This document shows, in pieces, positions 7,076 through 15,141 of a stretch of DNA of 42,552 nucleotides (positions are counted from its first letter, which is position 1; each line of letters opens with the position of its first letter). Source of the stretch: Deltaproteobacteria bacterium (GTDB lineage Bacteria; Desulfobacterota; BSN033; WVXP01); contig JAFDHF010000033.1 in assembly GCA_019308905.1 (NCBI GenBank), positions 1-42,552 of the forward strand. The letters run 5' to 3'. The notes beneath the pieces were generated by a model, which ran no database searches, had not been told where the DNA came from, and worked only from the letters and a program-made list of their open reading frames with translations. A program made the translations under genes and the position numbers.

Positions 7076-8488
7076 CTATCCACCGATGATCGCTTCCAGT
7101 CTCGACTCGACGCCCTTGGGCAAGGGGGGGGGCACATAACTACCCAGGGCCTTCTTCAAGGCCTCCCTGGCCCTCTTGCGCATCCCTGTAGACTCGGGGT
7201 CTTCCCCCCGCACGACAGATCCCCGGTCAGTTATCTCCGGTATCCACATCTCTTCTCTGAAATGCTCCATGGTATGGTCCCTGTCCAGGAAGTTTCCTCC
7301 AGGCCCCACTTCTCTGAAGATGGAGAGATCCGTGGTCTCATCGTCCACAAGGATTCCGGCAACGACCCGCCTTACGTAGCCGGCCACCTCATGATCCAAC
7401 ATCAGGGATTCCAGGCTCACGGTATTTTCCTCGGCGAGAATTCCCATTCCCAATATCATATTGGTTCCCGCAAGTGCCGGCAGCAAAGCGGTTCCGATCT
7501 TTTCCATTCCCAGTTGGGCATCGATAGACTTTGAGTCTGCCAGTATGCCCCCTCCGCCTGAGGGCAGCCGGTAGAACCTGGCCAACTGAGTCGTACCGAC
7601 TCTAAGCAGTCCAAATTCAGGACCCCCATGAGAAACGGCGGCCGACCTCATATCCATGATTCTGGCCCAACTGGCATAGACCAGTGGTACCCCGGGGTTG
7701 ACCGCCTTGGCCAGGACGAAGCTGTTGAGAAGCTCTGCATTTGCACAAATGAGGGTGGCTGCCAGGGTAGCAGGAGCAGTCCCCCCGCACATGGGCCCAG
7801 CCTCGATGAACAGAGGCAACCCGGCACGGGCGCCCTCAATGATCAGTTCTGCAGCATCGGGCCGCAGGGTCAGGGGGCTGGTCAGGCAGACCAAAACGGA
7901 AAAGAAGGGGCGTTCCTGCAGAGCCTCCGGGCTTCCCCCCACCTCCTCAGCCATTGCTATGATCCTGTTGAGATTCTCCTTCCCCTTGGCCTGGGCAATA
8001 ATATGTTTTCTCGTATGAGTGAGCCCGATCTTGAATTCGTAGAGGTCACTCACCTCTGTGGGTACGTCCTTGGGGGTGGCCGGTGTGAGGATAAACTCCG
8101 GAGGGTCGAGAACATCTGCAAGGCGAAACATATCCTCAAGATCCGGGGACAGGACTGCCCTATGCACACCGGTCTCCATGTCCAGTACGTTTGTGGCGAA
8201 TCCAACCGTACCGAAGTAGGATCGCATGCCTCCTACAGTGAGCGGAGAGGCGCCGTTTCTGCCGTACAATCGTATGCTGGGGGAACACTTGCTCAGGGCA
8301 TCGTCGATCAGGTAGCTCGGCAGTCTTACCCTTTGCCGATTGAAATCCACCTTTGCCCCGGCCCTTCTGTACACCTCGAGGGCCTCCTCATGATGGACAG
8401 AAACCCCCACGTCCTCCAGGAGCTCTCGTGATGCACGGTCGATTTCAGACAGTTCCTGATCATTCAAAACCCGGACACTCGGAACCAT
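7076..8488 (-). CDS. Trimethylamine methyltransferase (MttB) family protein, non-pyrrolysine type
   Basis: This 470-residue protein has MttB-family features: an N-terminal SRELLEDVGVSVHHEEAL, the central GTVGFATNVLDMETG, a TSPLTLRPDAAELIIEGA stretch, FIEAGPMCGGTAPATLA, and SGGGGILADSKSIDAQ near 310-324. Family members transfer a methyl group from trimethylamine or, in pyrrolysine-free members, from betaines and carnitine to a corrinoid protein. The region near residue 334, where archaeal MttB has pyrrolysine, has no amber codon; the gene's TAG lies at its natural end after IIGG. So it belongs to the pyrrolysine-free branch (MtgB, MtpB and MtcB are characterised relatives). No corrinoid protein, tetrahydrofolate methyltransferase or reactivase is encoded in the window. 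GGAGG precedes ATG 8488 by six bases. The gene sits 29 bp after the cyclodeaminase-family gene. Confidence 0.9.
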   Translation of the reverse strand: MVPSVRVLNDQELSEIDRASRELLEDVGVSVHHEEALEVYRRAGAKVDFNRQRVRLPSYLIDDALSKCSPSIRLYGRNGASPLTVGGMRSYFGTVGFATNVLDMETGVHRAVLSPDLEDMFRLADVLDPPEFILTPATPKDVPTEVSDLYEFKIGLTHTRKHIIAQAKGKENLNRIIAMAEEVGGSPEALQERPFFSVLVCLTSPLTLRPDAAELIIEGARAGLPLFIEAGPMCGGTAPATLAATLICANAELLNSFVLAKAVNPGVPLVYASWARIMDMRSAAVSHGGPEFGLLRVGTTQLARFYRLPSGGGGILADSKSIDAQLGMEKIGTALLPALAGTNMILGMGILAEENTVSLESLMLDHEVAGYVRRVVAGILVDDETTDLSIFREVGPGGNFLDRDHTMEHFREEMWIPEITDRGSVVRGEDPESTGMRKRAREALKKALGSYVPPPLPKGVESRLEAIIGG

Positions 8489-8517
8489 TTCAACCCTCCA
8501 TGGAAAACCCGATTTTT

Positions 8518-9513
8518 TCAGTTCAGCTCTATCTGGTGGCCGATTCCACGATCCGATGCGTTCTGGTAAATCCTCTTGGCCACGGCTACATCCAAGGCAG
8601 AAAGTCCCACGCTTTCAAATAGGGTGATTTCGTCTTCCCTTTCCCTTGCCGGCCTTTGACCTGCGAGAACCTCCCCCATCTCCGCGTGGATCACCCCGGC
8701 AGCAACGACCCCTTTCCTTATGGGAACTATCAGATCGCCCGTCATCTCAAGGGCCTCCTCCCGCACGTCGGTAACAATCTTGTCTGCCTTCATTACGGTC
8801 TTTTCGTCGATCTCCTGCATCTCCGGAGTAAAAGAGCCCACGGCGTTGACGTGGACACCCGGCGAGATCCATTCCCCATCAAATACCGGGGTCGTCGATG
8901 TTGTCACCGTGACGATAATATCTCTCCCTCTCACGGCCTGCTCAGGAGATTCTGCATGCGTGACCCTGACGTGGAAGCGAGAAAGGAAGGATTCCATCTC
9001 CCTGGCAAACCCTCTGGCCTTGTCCTTGTCGACGTCGAAAACGAGGATTTCACGAATGCCGGGTCTCACCTCGCAGATCGCCTCGAGCTGCCATGCCGCC
9101 TGGTATCCTGTGCCGATCAGCCCCGCAGACTCGCTCCCCCCTCTGGCCAAGACCTCTGTCGCCGCACCTGTGGCGGCCCCTGTCTTGATGGCGGTGGGAA
9201 GGTTGCCATCCATGATGGCCATTGGTCTGCCTGTGCTGCCGTCCTGGAGGACGATCATGGCACTTACCAGGGGTAGGCCCTGCCTTGGGTTGTCGAAAAA
9301 AACCGAGACCAGCTTCGCTCCGAAAACACCCATCTTCGTGAGAGAGGACGGCAGCACCTGAGAGATCCCCCTAGTCTCGGCCAGATGAATGGTCGTTCGC
9401 TTCGGAACGCTGGCCTCCCCGGTAAAGCATGCCAGATAGGCCGCCTTGACCGCTTCGATCGCCTCCCTCATGGATATTGTTCTCTGGATCTCTCTCCGGG
9501 TCAGGACCAACAC
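8518..9513 (-). CDS. Ornithine cyclodeaminase / mu-crystallin family protein
   Basis: This 331-residue NAD(P)-dependent protein has the family's substrate lysine region GVFGAKLVSVF, the turn TGRPMAIMDGNLPTAIKTGAATGAATE, the Rossmann motif GLIGTGYQAAWQLEAI, and VNAVGSFTPEMQEID near the C-terminal domain. The family includes ornithine cyclodeaminase, alanine dehydrogenase, ketimine (pyrroline and piperideine) reductases and N-methyl- or carboxyalkyl-amino-acid dehydrogenases, so the sequence alone does not fix the reaction. In this operon, between an FAD amine oxidoreductase and an MttB-like gene, reduction or oxidation of a cyclic imino acid is a reasonable guess. Translation begins at GTG 9513, with GGGGAG about nine bases upstream. 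It lies 69 bp after the oxidoreductase gene. Confidence 0.9.
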   Translation of the reverse strand: MLVLTRREIQRTISMREAIEAVKAAYLACFTGEASVPKRTTIHLAETRGISQVLPSSLTKMGVFGAKLVSVFFDNPRQGLPLVSAMIVLQDGSTGRPMAIMDGNLPTAIKTGAATGAATEVLARGGSESAGLIGTGYQAAWQLEAICEVRPGIREILVFDVDKDKARGFAREMESFLSRFHVRVTHAESPEQAVRGRDIIVTVTTSTTPVFDGEWISPGVHVNAVGSFTPEMQEIDEKTVMKADKIVTDVREEALEMTGDLIVPIRKGVVAAGVIHAEMGEVLAGQRPAREREDEITLFESVGLSALDVAVAKRIYQNASDRGIGHQIELN

Positions 9514-9582
9514 CGTTACTCTCTCCCCGAGATAGGGACCATGTGAAACACCGGTCCTGTTTGTGTATTTTCCGCGATCTCC

Positions 9583-10749
9583 CTAGACCACTTCCTCTTC
9601 CACCACCAGTTTTCCCGTCTCTACCCGTTCGTATGCCAGAGGGCTCAAATCGATGGTTTCATACCGTCCCAAACGGATAAGCTCGGACAGACCCTTACCC
9701 ACGGCCGGGGCCTGTTGAAATCCGTGCCCACTGAACCCGACTGCCATGTAGAAACCCTCAAGCTCGGTGTGGGGGCCCAACAGGGCGTTACTGTCGAGTC
9801 TGTTTACTGCATAGAGCCCGGCCCAGCCCCTAATCAGCTTCAGCCGGTCAAAAACAGGAACCCGCTCGGCCAAAATGGGCCACAGCTCTTCGGTGAAAAA
9901 GGATCTCTCCACCTTGAAATTGAAGCCTGAAGGCTCGTCCAAGATCGATTTGCCAGTCATGATGATCCTGCCCGTCTCATGGCGAAAATAGAGGCCCGTG
10001 ACATCGATGACCAGGGGGAGGTCATAGTCGAAGACCTCGCCTGGCTGAAAGACAAAAACCATTCTCCGAACAGGTTCAACAGGCAATCCGATTCCTGCCA
10101 TGCGGCCGATTTCCGCGGCCCACGGACCGGCGGTGTTGACGACCAAGCCTCCCGTATACGTGTCTCCTCCCCGTGTTCTTACTCCAGTGACCCGGTTGCC
10201 CTCTCTGAGGATTTCTGTAACCTCGGCTTCTATGTATCTAGCCCCGAGGCTCTTTGCCTTCTTTGCAAAACCCTGAAGAACACCGTAGGGATCGAGATAC
10301 CCGTCTCCGGGGCTGAAGGAGCCGCCCACCAACCCACTCACGTCGAGATGGGGCACGATCTTGCGGAGTTCCTCAGGCGAGAGAAGCTCCACCTTTACTC
10401 CAAGCCTGATCTGGAACTCGTGGTTTCGCTTCATGAGGGGCCAGTTCTTCTCATTGGCGAGAAAGAGGTAGCCCGACTGTTTGAACTCCCCGTGGGCGGC
10501 CTCCCCGTCGACTGCCATGGTCTTGTCGAATGCCTCATAGAACCGCACTCCGTACTGTGAGATCCGGATATTCACCTCTGTGCTGAACTGACGCCGGATA
10601 CCGCCCGCACTTAAGGTCGTGGAGGAGAACTCATAGGTGGGATCCTTCTCAAAGACCGCCACAGTACCATCGAATCGGTCGTTCATCAAGTGATAGGCGA
10701 GGCTCGAACCCATGACTCCTCCGCCTATGATCAACACATCGTAGCTCAC
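9583..10749 (-). CDS. FAD-dependent amine/amino-acid oxidoreductase (DAO family)
   Basis: This protein of about 388 aa is of the DAO / sarcosine oxidase / glycine oxidase type. It begins SYDVLIIGGGVMGSS, the FAD dinucleotide-binding motif. Later come STTLSAGGIRRQFS, GYLDPYGVLQGFAKKAKSLGA, VVNTAGPWA and a C-terminal VGFSGHGFQQAPAVGKGLSEL, which closes the FAD site. Relatives oxidise secondary or tertiary N-methyl amines or cyclic amino acids (sarcosine, dimethylglycine, proline). The frame extends upstream to TTG 10845, but the promoter at 10856-10884 would start the message near 10849, leaving no room for ribosome binding there. GTG 10749 gives the usual family N-terminus, so I chose it. It is the first gene of the operon; with an MttB-like enzyme two genes on, stepwise demethylation of a betaine is an attractive idea. 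Confidence 0.9.
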   Translation of the reverse strand: MSYDVLIIGGGVMGSSLAYHLMNDRFDGTVAVFEKDPTYEFSSTTLSAGGIRRQFSTEVNIRISQYGVRFYEAFDKTMAVDGEAAHGEFKQSGYLFLANEKNWPLMKRNHEFQIRLGVKVELLSPEELRKIVPHLDVSGLVGGSFSPGDGYLDPYGVLQGFAKKAKSLGARYIEAEVTEILREGNRVTGVRTRGGDTYTGGLVVNTAGPWAAEIGRMAGIGLPVEPVRRMVFVFQPGEVFDYDLPLVIDVTGLYFRHETGRIIMTGKSILDEPSGFNFKVERSFFTEELWPILAERVPVFDRLKLIRGWAGLYAVNRLDSNALLGPHTELEGFYMAVGFSGHGFQQAPAVGKGLSELIRLGRYETIDLSPLAYERVETGKLVVEEEVV

Positions 10750-10855
10750 TCCCACCCCCAGCCTCCCAGCCGGCCAAGACCAGAGCGACGCATCCGCCCC
10801 TCCGCCTTCTTCTTCCAGCCCCTTCTTCTTGATAGAAGCGGACAACAGGTCCTAT

Positions 10856-10884
10856 ATATTAAAAGGAGCCGGTTGCCATGTCAA
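10856..10884 (-). promoter_or_regulatory. Near-consensus sigma-70 promoter of the oxidoreductase-MttB-ABC operon
   Basis: On the minus strand TTGACA (10879-10884) and TAATAT (10856-10861) are separated by exactly 17 bp. The predicted start is near 10849, leaving a leader of about 100 nt to the GTG at 10749. This is one of the strongest promoter matches in the window and argues for high, possibly repressor-controlled, transcription. Confidence 0.75.
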
Positions 10885-11140
10885 GAAGAAAACCTCTGGA
10901 GTTTCCTGACCTTCTGGTCAAAGCTTCTAACAACTCGTTAGGTTTACGGCTTTCTCTTCCACAGGGGACAAAACTCCCTCACTTCGCTCTTGTCCTCCCG
11001 GGGCGGCCCTGTCGGGGTCCGTGGATTGGCAATCCTCTTCCCCCTGCCACTCACCATCGAGGGCCGACCAACAGCTTCCGTGATGTCGGTCTGGTACAGG
11101 AGTTTTCCTGAGAATCGGGGGACTCCCGGGGATTCTCTCG
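10885..11140. other. Divergent intergenic region with operator-like palindromes
   Basis: No gene is visible between the two outward-facing promoters. GGATTG-G-CAATCC at 11023-11035 is a perfect palindrome with a single central base. GAGAATC at 11110-11116 is inverted at 11131-11137, directly upstream of the -35 box at 11141. GGACAA at 10966-10971 is inverted at 10990-10995. These are the places to look for a regulator of either neighbour. Confidence 0.4.
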
Positions 11141-11174
11141 TTGACACACGCCTTTTTCCCGTGCTAAGTAAAAT
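11141..11174 (+). promoter_or_regulatory. Candidate promoter for the phosphodiesterase gene
   Basis: TTGACA at 11141-11146 is a perfect -35 box. The -10 is less clear: TAAGTA at 11165-11170 has 18-bp spacing but poor match, while TAAAAT at 11169-11174 matches well at a long 22-bp spacing. The gene starts at 11262. Confidence 0.4.
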
Positions 11175-11261
11175 ATATGCAGGCGGCCTGTCATCCAGAA
11201 GGGACAGCCTGCCGCTGCCTCCAACGAGAGAGCTCGTTCACCGAGGCCAGGGGAGACGGTT

Positions 11262-11702
11262 ATGGAGAGGATAGGCGTAATCTCGGACACCCACCTCACC
11301 GTCCCGGACGAGACCCTCAAGAGGATAGTCCGTGTCTACTTCTCCCAGGTGGATCTGATCGTTCATCTGGGTGACTATGTCGACTACAGGGTGGCCGCAT
11401 ATTTGATGGAGCAAGGAGAGTTTATGGGAGTCGCAGGCAACATGGATCCTCCTGAGGTCAGGGACACCCTCCCGGTCAAACAGGTCTTGAAGCTGGGCAG
11501 ACTGACGGTGGGTCTTATTCACGGATGGGGACCTCCCCACGGGCTGGAAGAGAAGATCCTGAGGGAATTCGGCGAGGTCGACGCCATTCTCTACGGCCAT
11601 ACCCACAAGGCAGTCAACCATGAGAAGGAGGGAGTCCTTTTTTTTAATCCTGGATCGGCTCATCAATCGTTCATGGGAAAACCCAGTATCGGAATTCTCT
11701 AG
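11262..11702 (+). CDS. YfcE/MJ0936-type metallophosphoesterase
   Basis: This 146-residue protein is a compact calcineurin-like phosphoesterase of the YfcE/MJ0936 family. The metal-binding motifs are in order: SDTH (8-11), HLGDYVD, AGNMD, HGW, and GHTH near residue 112. These bind two divalent metals and hydrolyse phosphodiesters; the physiological substrate of the family is mostly unknown. The N-terminus is soluble and has no signal peptide. The ATG at 11262 follows GGGGAGACGGTT. It is alone on the plus strand and convergent with the PilZ gene, with a 209-bp structured gap between them. Confidence 0.88.
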   Translation: MERIGVISDTHLTVPDETLKRIVRVYFSQVDLIVHLGDYVDYRVAAYLMEQGEFMGVAGNMDPPEVRDTLPVKQVLKLGRLTVGLIHGWGPPHGLEEKILREFGEVDAILYGHTHKAVNHEKEGVLFFNPGSAHQSFMGKPSIGIL

Positions 11703-11729
11703 GTGGGTGCCGAGATCAAAGGGGAGATA

Positions 11730-11864
11730 ATCCGCGTGGGGTCTGAAAGGTAGTTCTTGATCCTTTAGATCAATAATATTGCATGGAAAACTACTTGTTG
11801 AATGTTTACGAGAATTGATTCTATGTTTTCAGACCAGAGGGGGGGAACCCTCTACAGGGCGGAT
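11730..11864. other. Nested multi-stem inverted-repeat element (possible structured RNA)
   Basis: Between two convergent genes, five or more inverted repeats nest inside one another. Outermost ATCCGC 11730-11735 pairs with 11859-11864. GGTCTGAAA 11740-11748 pairs with 11827-11835. GTAGTT 11750-11755 pairs with 11789-11794, with a further G-U pair on the plus strand. TTGATC 11757-11762 pairs with 11768-11773 around a 5-nt loop. Side hairpins are AGAGGG 11836-11841 with 11848-11853, and AGAA 11811-11814 with 11819-11822. The core is much richer in A and T than its surroundings. No family is recognised. It could be a bidirectional terminator, a small RNA or the remnant of a mobile element. Confidence 0.55.
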
Positions 11865-11911
11865 CAATTGAGCGAAATCCTTATGCTTTCGCGGAGTTTC
11901 ACCTCGCCGAT

Positions 11912-12376
11912 TCACACGATGGAGTCGATGAACTCGTGCCACCCCTTCCAATCCCTGTCGTCCATTTCGACGAGGAAGATCCCGGCTGAGAAGGGCTTAG
12001 GAGAAAACCAAGATCGTGTGTCCTCTTGCCAGATCACCCTGCCGGTGGCGCGGATCCGCTCGTTCGTCGTGGGGAGCTCAATTGCCAGGGAGAGTCTCCT
12101 GTCGGGTTCCATGGCTCTCGCAAAGATGTCAACCCCGTCCACGATCAGCACGTGAGTCTGGAGACAGATCCCCTGTCTGGAGAAATCCCTCGTTTCGCCG
12201 GTTAGCAGCCGGGATAGCTCTGCTCCCTTCACGTCGACAAGGCGATAGAAGACCGGAACAGCCCCTTTGATGCGAAAGAACCGCCTCCGCTCTACGTCGC
12301 GGTATGCCAGGTCGAGCCGCGCTCCAGCCCTTTGATTGATGTCTGCCACGTTCCTCATAAGCCCTGCCCGTTTCAC
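11912..12376 (-). CDS. PilZ domain protein (c-di-GMP receptor)
   Basis: This 154-residue protein carries both halves of the PilZ c-di-GMP-binding signature: ERRRFFRI (29-36, the RxxxR element) and DFSRQG (64-69, the D/NxSxxG element). Both are intact, so ligand binding is expected. The rest fits a single PilZ beta-barrel with no transmembrane segment. The GTG start at 12374-12376 overlaps the kinase stop codon (GTGA), so translation is probably coupled to the kinase upstream. This links a phosphorylation enzyme with a second-messenger receptor in one transcript. The output is unknown; PilZ proteins commonly affect motility, surface polysaccharide or gene expression through partners. Confidence 0.88.
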   Translation of the reverse strand: MKRAGLMRNVADINQRAGARLDLAYRDVERRRFFRIKGAVPVFYRLVDVKGAELSRLLTGETRDFSRQGICLQTHVLIVDGVDIFARAMEPDRRLSLAIELPTTNERIRATGRVIWQEDTRSWFSPKPFSAGIFLVEMDDRDWKGWHEFIDSIV

Positions 12377-14196
12377 CGTTTCTTGAGTTTCTTTAGGAAA
12401 GCCATGGTTCGTCTGTTTTTTGGATCAAACTTCAGGACCTCCTTGAAGGCTCTGAGGGCCTTTGCCTTCTCCCCCATTTTGAAGTAACTCAGTCCGAGGT
12501 TGAAATAGGCGTCCTTTAGGTAGCCAGGTTTCAATCTTACCACGTTCTCGAACTCCTCTGCTGCCAAAAGATACGCTTTCTTCCTGAAATAGAGATAGCC
12601 AAGGTTGAAGTGACTGTCAGGGAAGTCTGGATTGGCTTCGATCGACTTTTGGTAACTCAGGCCGGCTTCCCGGTACCTTTCCATCCTTGTGAGGAGACGT
12701 CCCATCTCAAAGTGGGCTTTGAAGTTGTGTGGATCCATCTGGCAGGCCCTGCGATAGTCCTCCAGGGCGGCCGAGGGCGACTCTTCTCTATTCTTTTCGG
12801 CCCGGGCCAGAAAGGCCCTGGAGAAGAGCGCGTTGTACTGCTTTGCGAATAAAGGGTCGATTGAACAGACCTGATCAAACCTGGCAATGGCCCCTTCATA
12901 GTCTCCCCGGGTCAAAAGGGTGGAGGCTTCATTGATGGCATTCTGGAGAAGTGAAGTTTTCTGGTCAACTGCCACAGAGACGGAAGACTCCCCACGGATC
13001 TTTTCGTCTTTCCCGCCCAGCATATCATGGAGGGGGGAGAGGGTCAGCAGGGTATACGCTGCCAGTGACAGGACCCCGATTTCTCCGGCTCTGAGGAGAT
13101 TCCTGGCAACTCCACCGGTAAGGATCCTGCCGAGTCTCCCGGCCATCATCCCATGGACCGGCTGGTCCCCCCCTATCTGCTCGGTTATACGTTGCTTTTC
13201 GTATGTTCTTACCAGCCCAGCCTCTTTCTGGATCTCCGCTTCCTCCTTCCTGATCTCTTCTCTGAACAGCTCCCTCATGTACTTCCTCAGGTCCGAGGGG
13301 CCGAGATAGGCTCGCTTGCTGTCCAGATAGCCGGTGAGGGCATGGCAGAACTCTTCCGCATCCTGGTACCGATCCTCCGGATTCCTCTGGAGGGCCTTGA
13401 GGACGATTTTGTCCAACTCTTCTGGTATGGTCTTTTTCTCGCTTGAAGGGGGCGCAATCTGGCAGGATCTCACCTTTTCGATCATCTCGAATTCAGAGGT
13501 CCCCTGGAAAAGCCTTTGCCCGGTGAGCAGCTCGTGGAGAACGACACCGAGAGAGAAGATATCCGACCTGCCGTCCACCTTCCCTCCCGTTACCTGTTCC
13601 GGAGACATATAGGGAATCTTACCTTTCAGTATCCCTGATTTTGTCTCCGAGCTGTGGACCGCCGCCTTGGCGATTCCAAAATCGACGAGTTTCACTTCTC
13701 CTTCATAGGAGACCAGGATGTTGGGAGGGCTTATGTCCCGATGGACTATTCCGAGGGTCTTGTTGTCCGGCCCCTTCTTGCGATGAGCATAGTCGAGCCC
13801 CATGCTTGCCCTGCTGACTGCATAGATCGCCAGATCCGGTGGAAAGGGATTCTCTTTGATCTTCTCCTGTATCCCTTGGATGCTCATCCCGGAAACATAC
13901 TCCATGGCGAGAAAGTAGGAGTCTTGAAATTTTCCAAAATCGAAGATCTGGACGATATTCTCGTGGCTCAGCTGGGCCGCGATTTTGGCTTCCTTTACGA
14001 ACATGCTGACAAAATCGCCGTCCTTGGACAGATGTGGGAGAATCCTCTTGACAGCCAGAATCTTCTCGAATCCCTCAACCCCTGACCGGCGCCTCGCTCG
14101 AAACAGTTCGGCCATACCCCCACAGGCAATCCTCTTTGTCAGATAATACTCCCCGTATGCTTGGATGGACTGGAAATCTGTTCCCTTTGACGCCAT
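12373..14196 (-). CDS. Transmembrane Ser/Thr protein kinase with C-terminal TPR repeats
   Basis: This 607-residue eukaryotic-like kinase has a kinase domain at about 18-291: glycine loop IACGGMAELF, VAIK-type lysine K50, HRD at 152-154 with catalytic D154, DFG at 172-174, and the SPE substrate motif at about 198-200. All key residues are intact, so it should be active. A charged linker is followed by one hydrophobic segment at about 370-390. Residues about 416-605 form TPR-like repeats (for example YFNLGLSYFKMGEKAKALRAFKEVL), probably outside the inner membrane if the single segment spans it. The start ATG 14196 has AGGGAAG upstream. It overlaps the PilZ gene by 4 nt and lies 81 bp after the secreted-protein gene. 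The target is unknown. Confidence 0.92.
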   Translation of the reverse strand: MASKGTDFQSIQAYGEYYLTKRIACGGMAELFRARRRSGVEGFEKILAVKRILPHLSKDGDFVSMFVKEAKIAAQLSHENIVQIFDFGKFQDSYFLAMEYVSGMSIQGIQEKIKENPFPPDLAIYAVSRASMGLDYAHRKKGPDNKTLGIVHRDISPPNILVSYEGEVKLVDFGIAKAAVHSSETKSGILKGKIPYMSPEQVTGGKVDGRSDIFSLGVVLHELLTGQRLFQGTSEFEMIEKVRSCQIAPPSSEKKTIPEELDKIVLKALQRNPEDRYQDAEEFCHALTGYLDSKRAYLGPSDLRKYMRELFREEIRKEEAEIQKEAGLVRTYEKQRITEQIGGDQPVHGMMAGRLGRILTGGVARNLLRAGEIGVLSLAAYTLLTLSPLHDMLGGKDEKIRGESSVSVAVDQKTSLLQNAINEASTLLTRGDYEGAIARFDQVCSIDPLFAKQYNALFSRAFLARAEKNREESPSAALEDYRRACQMDPHNFKAHFEMGRLLTRMERYREAGLSYQKSIEANPDFPDSHFNLGYLYFRKKAYLLAAEEFENVVRLKPGYLKDAYFNLGLSYFKMGEKAKALRAFKEVLKFDPKNRRTMAFLKKLKKR

Positions 14197-14277
14197 TGAA
14201 TGGCTTCCCTTTGAACCTCTTTTCCTTCCATTGCCATGGCCGGGCCCGTGAAGGTCCCGGGGCCCAGTCGTAGCCTC

Positions 14278-15003
14278 CTATTTCGGCCCTATCGGCTCCA
14301 GATCCAGAGTCTCCTGCCGTTTTGCTTTGATCTTCCTTCTCTTGGGAGGATTCCGGGGTTTTCTGCCGGCCTCTCTCCGGTTGAGCACCTTCTCAAGATC
14401 TGCCAACATCAGGGGTACCACCTCCTGGAGACATCTACCAACCTGTCTTGCCATGAGATACCCTGATCTGGTGACGGGCTTGAGTTTCACCGTATTTTGT
14501 CGGTCATATTGTTTCTCAAAGAGGATCTTTCGAGGACTCCTTTGAACCAGCCTTACAGAGAAGGCTACGCGTCCGTCGATGACGCGAGTCACCAGGCCCG
14601 CTCTCTGCATGCTCCCGGAAAAGGCCCCGAGAAGCACTTCGAGAACGAGGTCGCTCCTTTCGTCCTCTCTGCTCAACTTTCGGAAGAGGAAGGAAAGAGC
14701 CAGTTCTCGGTAGAGGATGCGTTCCAGAGTCTCCTGAACCGGATACAACCAGAACTCGTCATCCGTTGCCTTCATGGGGGCACCCCGGGAGTCGGTCTCG
14801 GCCTTGGTTTGGGGACCGGGGATCACCTTTACCAGGAGTGTACGGTCGTCCTGACTTTTTGCTCTATATCCCGAGTATCTGTACAGGCGGTAGTCATTCA
14901 CCATGTTGTAACGGTTTTCTGCCCGGGCGTCTGGGAAGAAACCCAGGCACCACGTCACAACAGCGAATACGGTCAGGATCCTTGTTCCGTATCGTTTCGC
15001 CAT
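14278..15003 (-). CDS. Secreted protein of unknown function
   Basis: I do not recognise a family. From ATG 15003 the protein has 241 aa and begins with a clear signal peptide ending near FFPDARA, with a cysteine at residue 19, before the predicted cleavage but not in a lipobox. The mature part starts with DYRLYRYSGY and has alternating beta-like segments (LVLEVLLGAF, VAFSVRLVQRS), then a strongly basic tail rich in K and R. The beta-rich pattern is reminiscent of the auxiliary lipoproteins of ABC-type transport systems, but this is only an impression. It is first in an apparent operon with the kinase and PilZ genes, so it may be a periplasmic input or target of that kinase. A longer frame from 15051 is less likely because it lacks a ribosome site. 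Confidence 0.7.
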   Translation of the reverse strand: MAKRYGTRILTVFAVVTWCLGFFPDARAENRYNMVNDYRLYRYSGYRAKSQDDRTLLVKVIPGPQTKAETDSRGAPMKATDDEFWLYPVQETLERILYRELALSFLFRKLSREDERSDLVLEVLLGAFSGSMQRAGLVTRVIDGRVAFSVRLVQRSPRKILFEKQYDRQNTVKLKPVTRSGYLMARQVGRCLQEVVPLMLADLEKVLNRREAGRKPRNPPKRRKIKAKRQETLDLEPIGPK

Positions 15004-15141
15004 TCTGTCACCCCCGGGAAGAAGTGGAAGCCATGGAGCGTCAAAATCCATACAGAAAGGACGATCTGGAACCTGCCGGGCCAGAGACCAACGGTCGCGA
15101 CCTGCAAAGGCCCAAGTGCGACGCCTCTCTCACGAAAGGCG

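Noticed and set aside
7076-7078. Amber stop of the MttB-like gene as a pyrrolysine codon
   Set aside because: The protein already has full family length and the TAG is at the natural C-terminus, not near residue 334. Readthrough would add a cysteine-rich tail of about 42 codons with no family resemblance.
14231-14270. GGGCCC repeats between the kinase and secreted-protein genes as a terminator
   Set aside because: The arms are short self-palindromes with no T tract, so the evidence is too weak to list.
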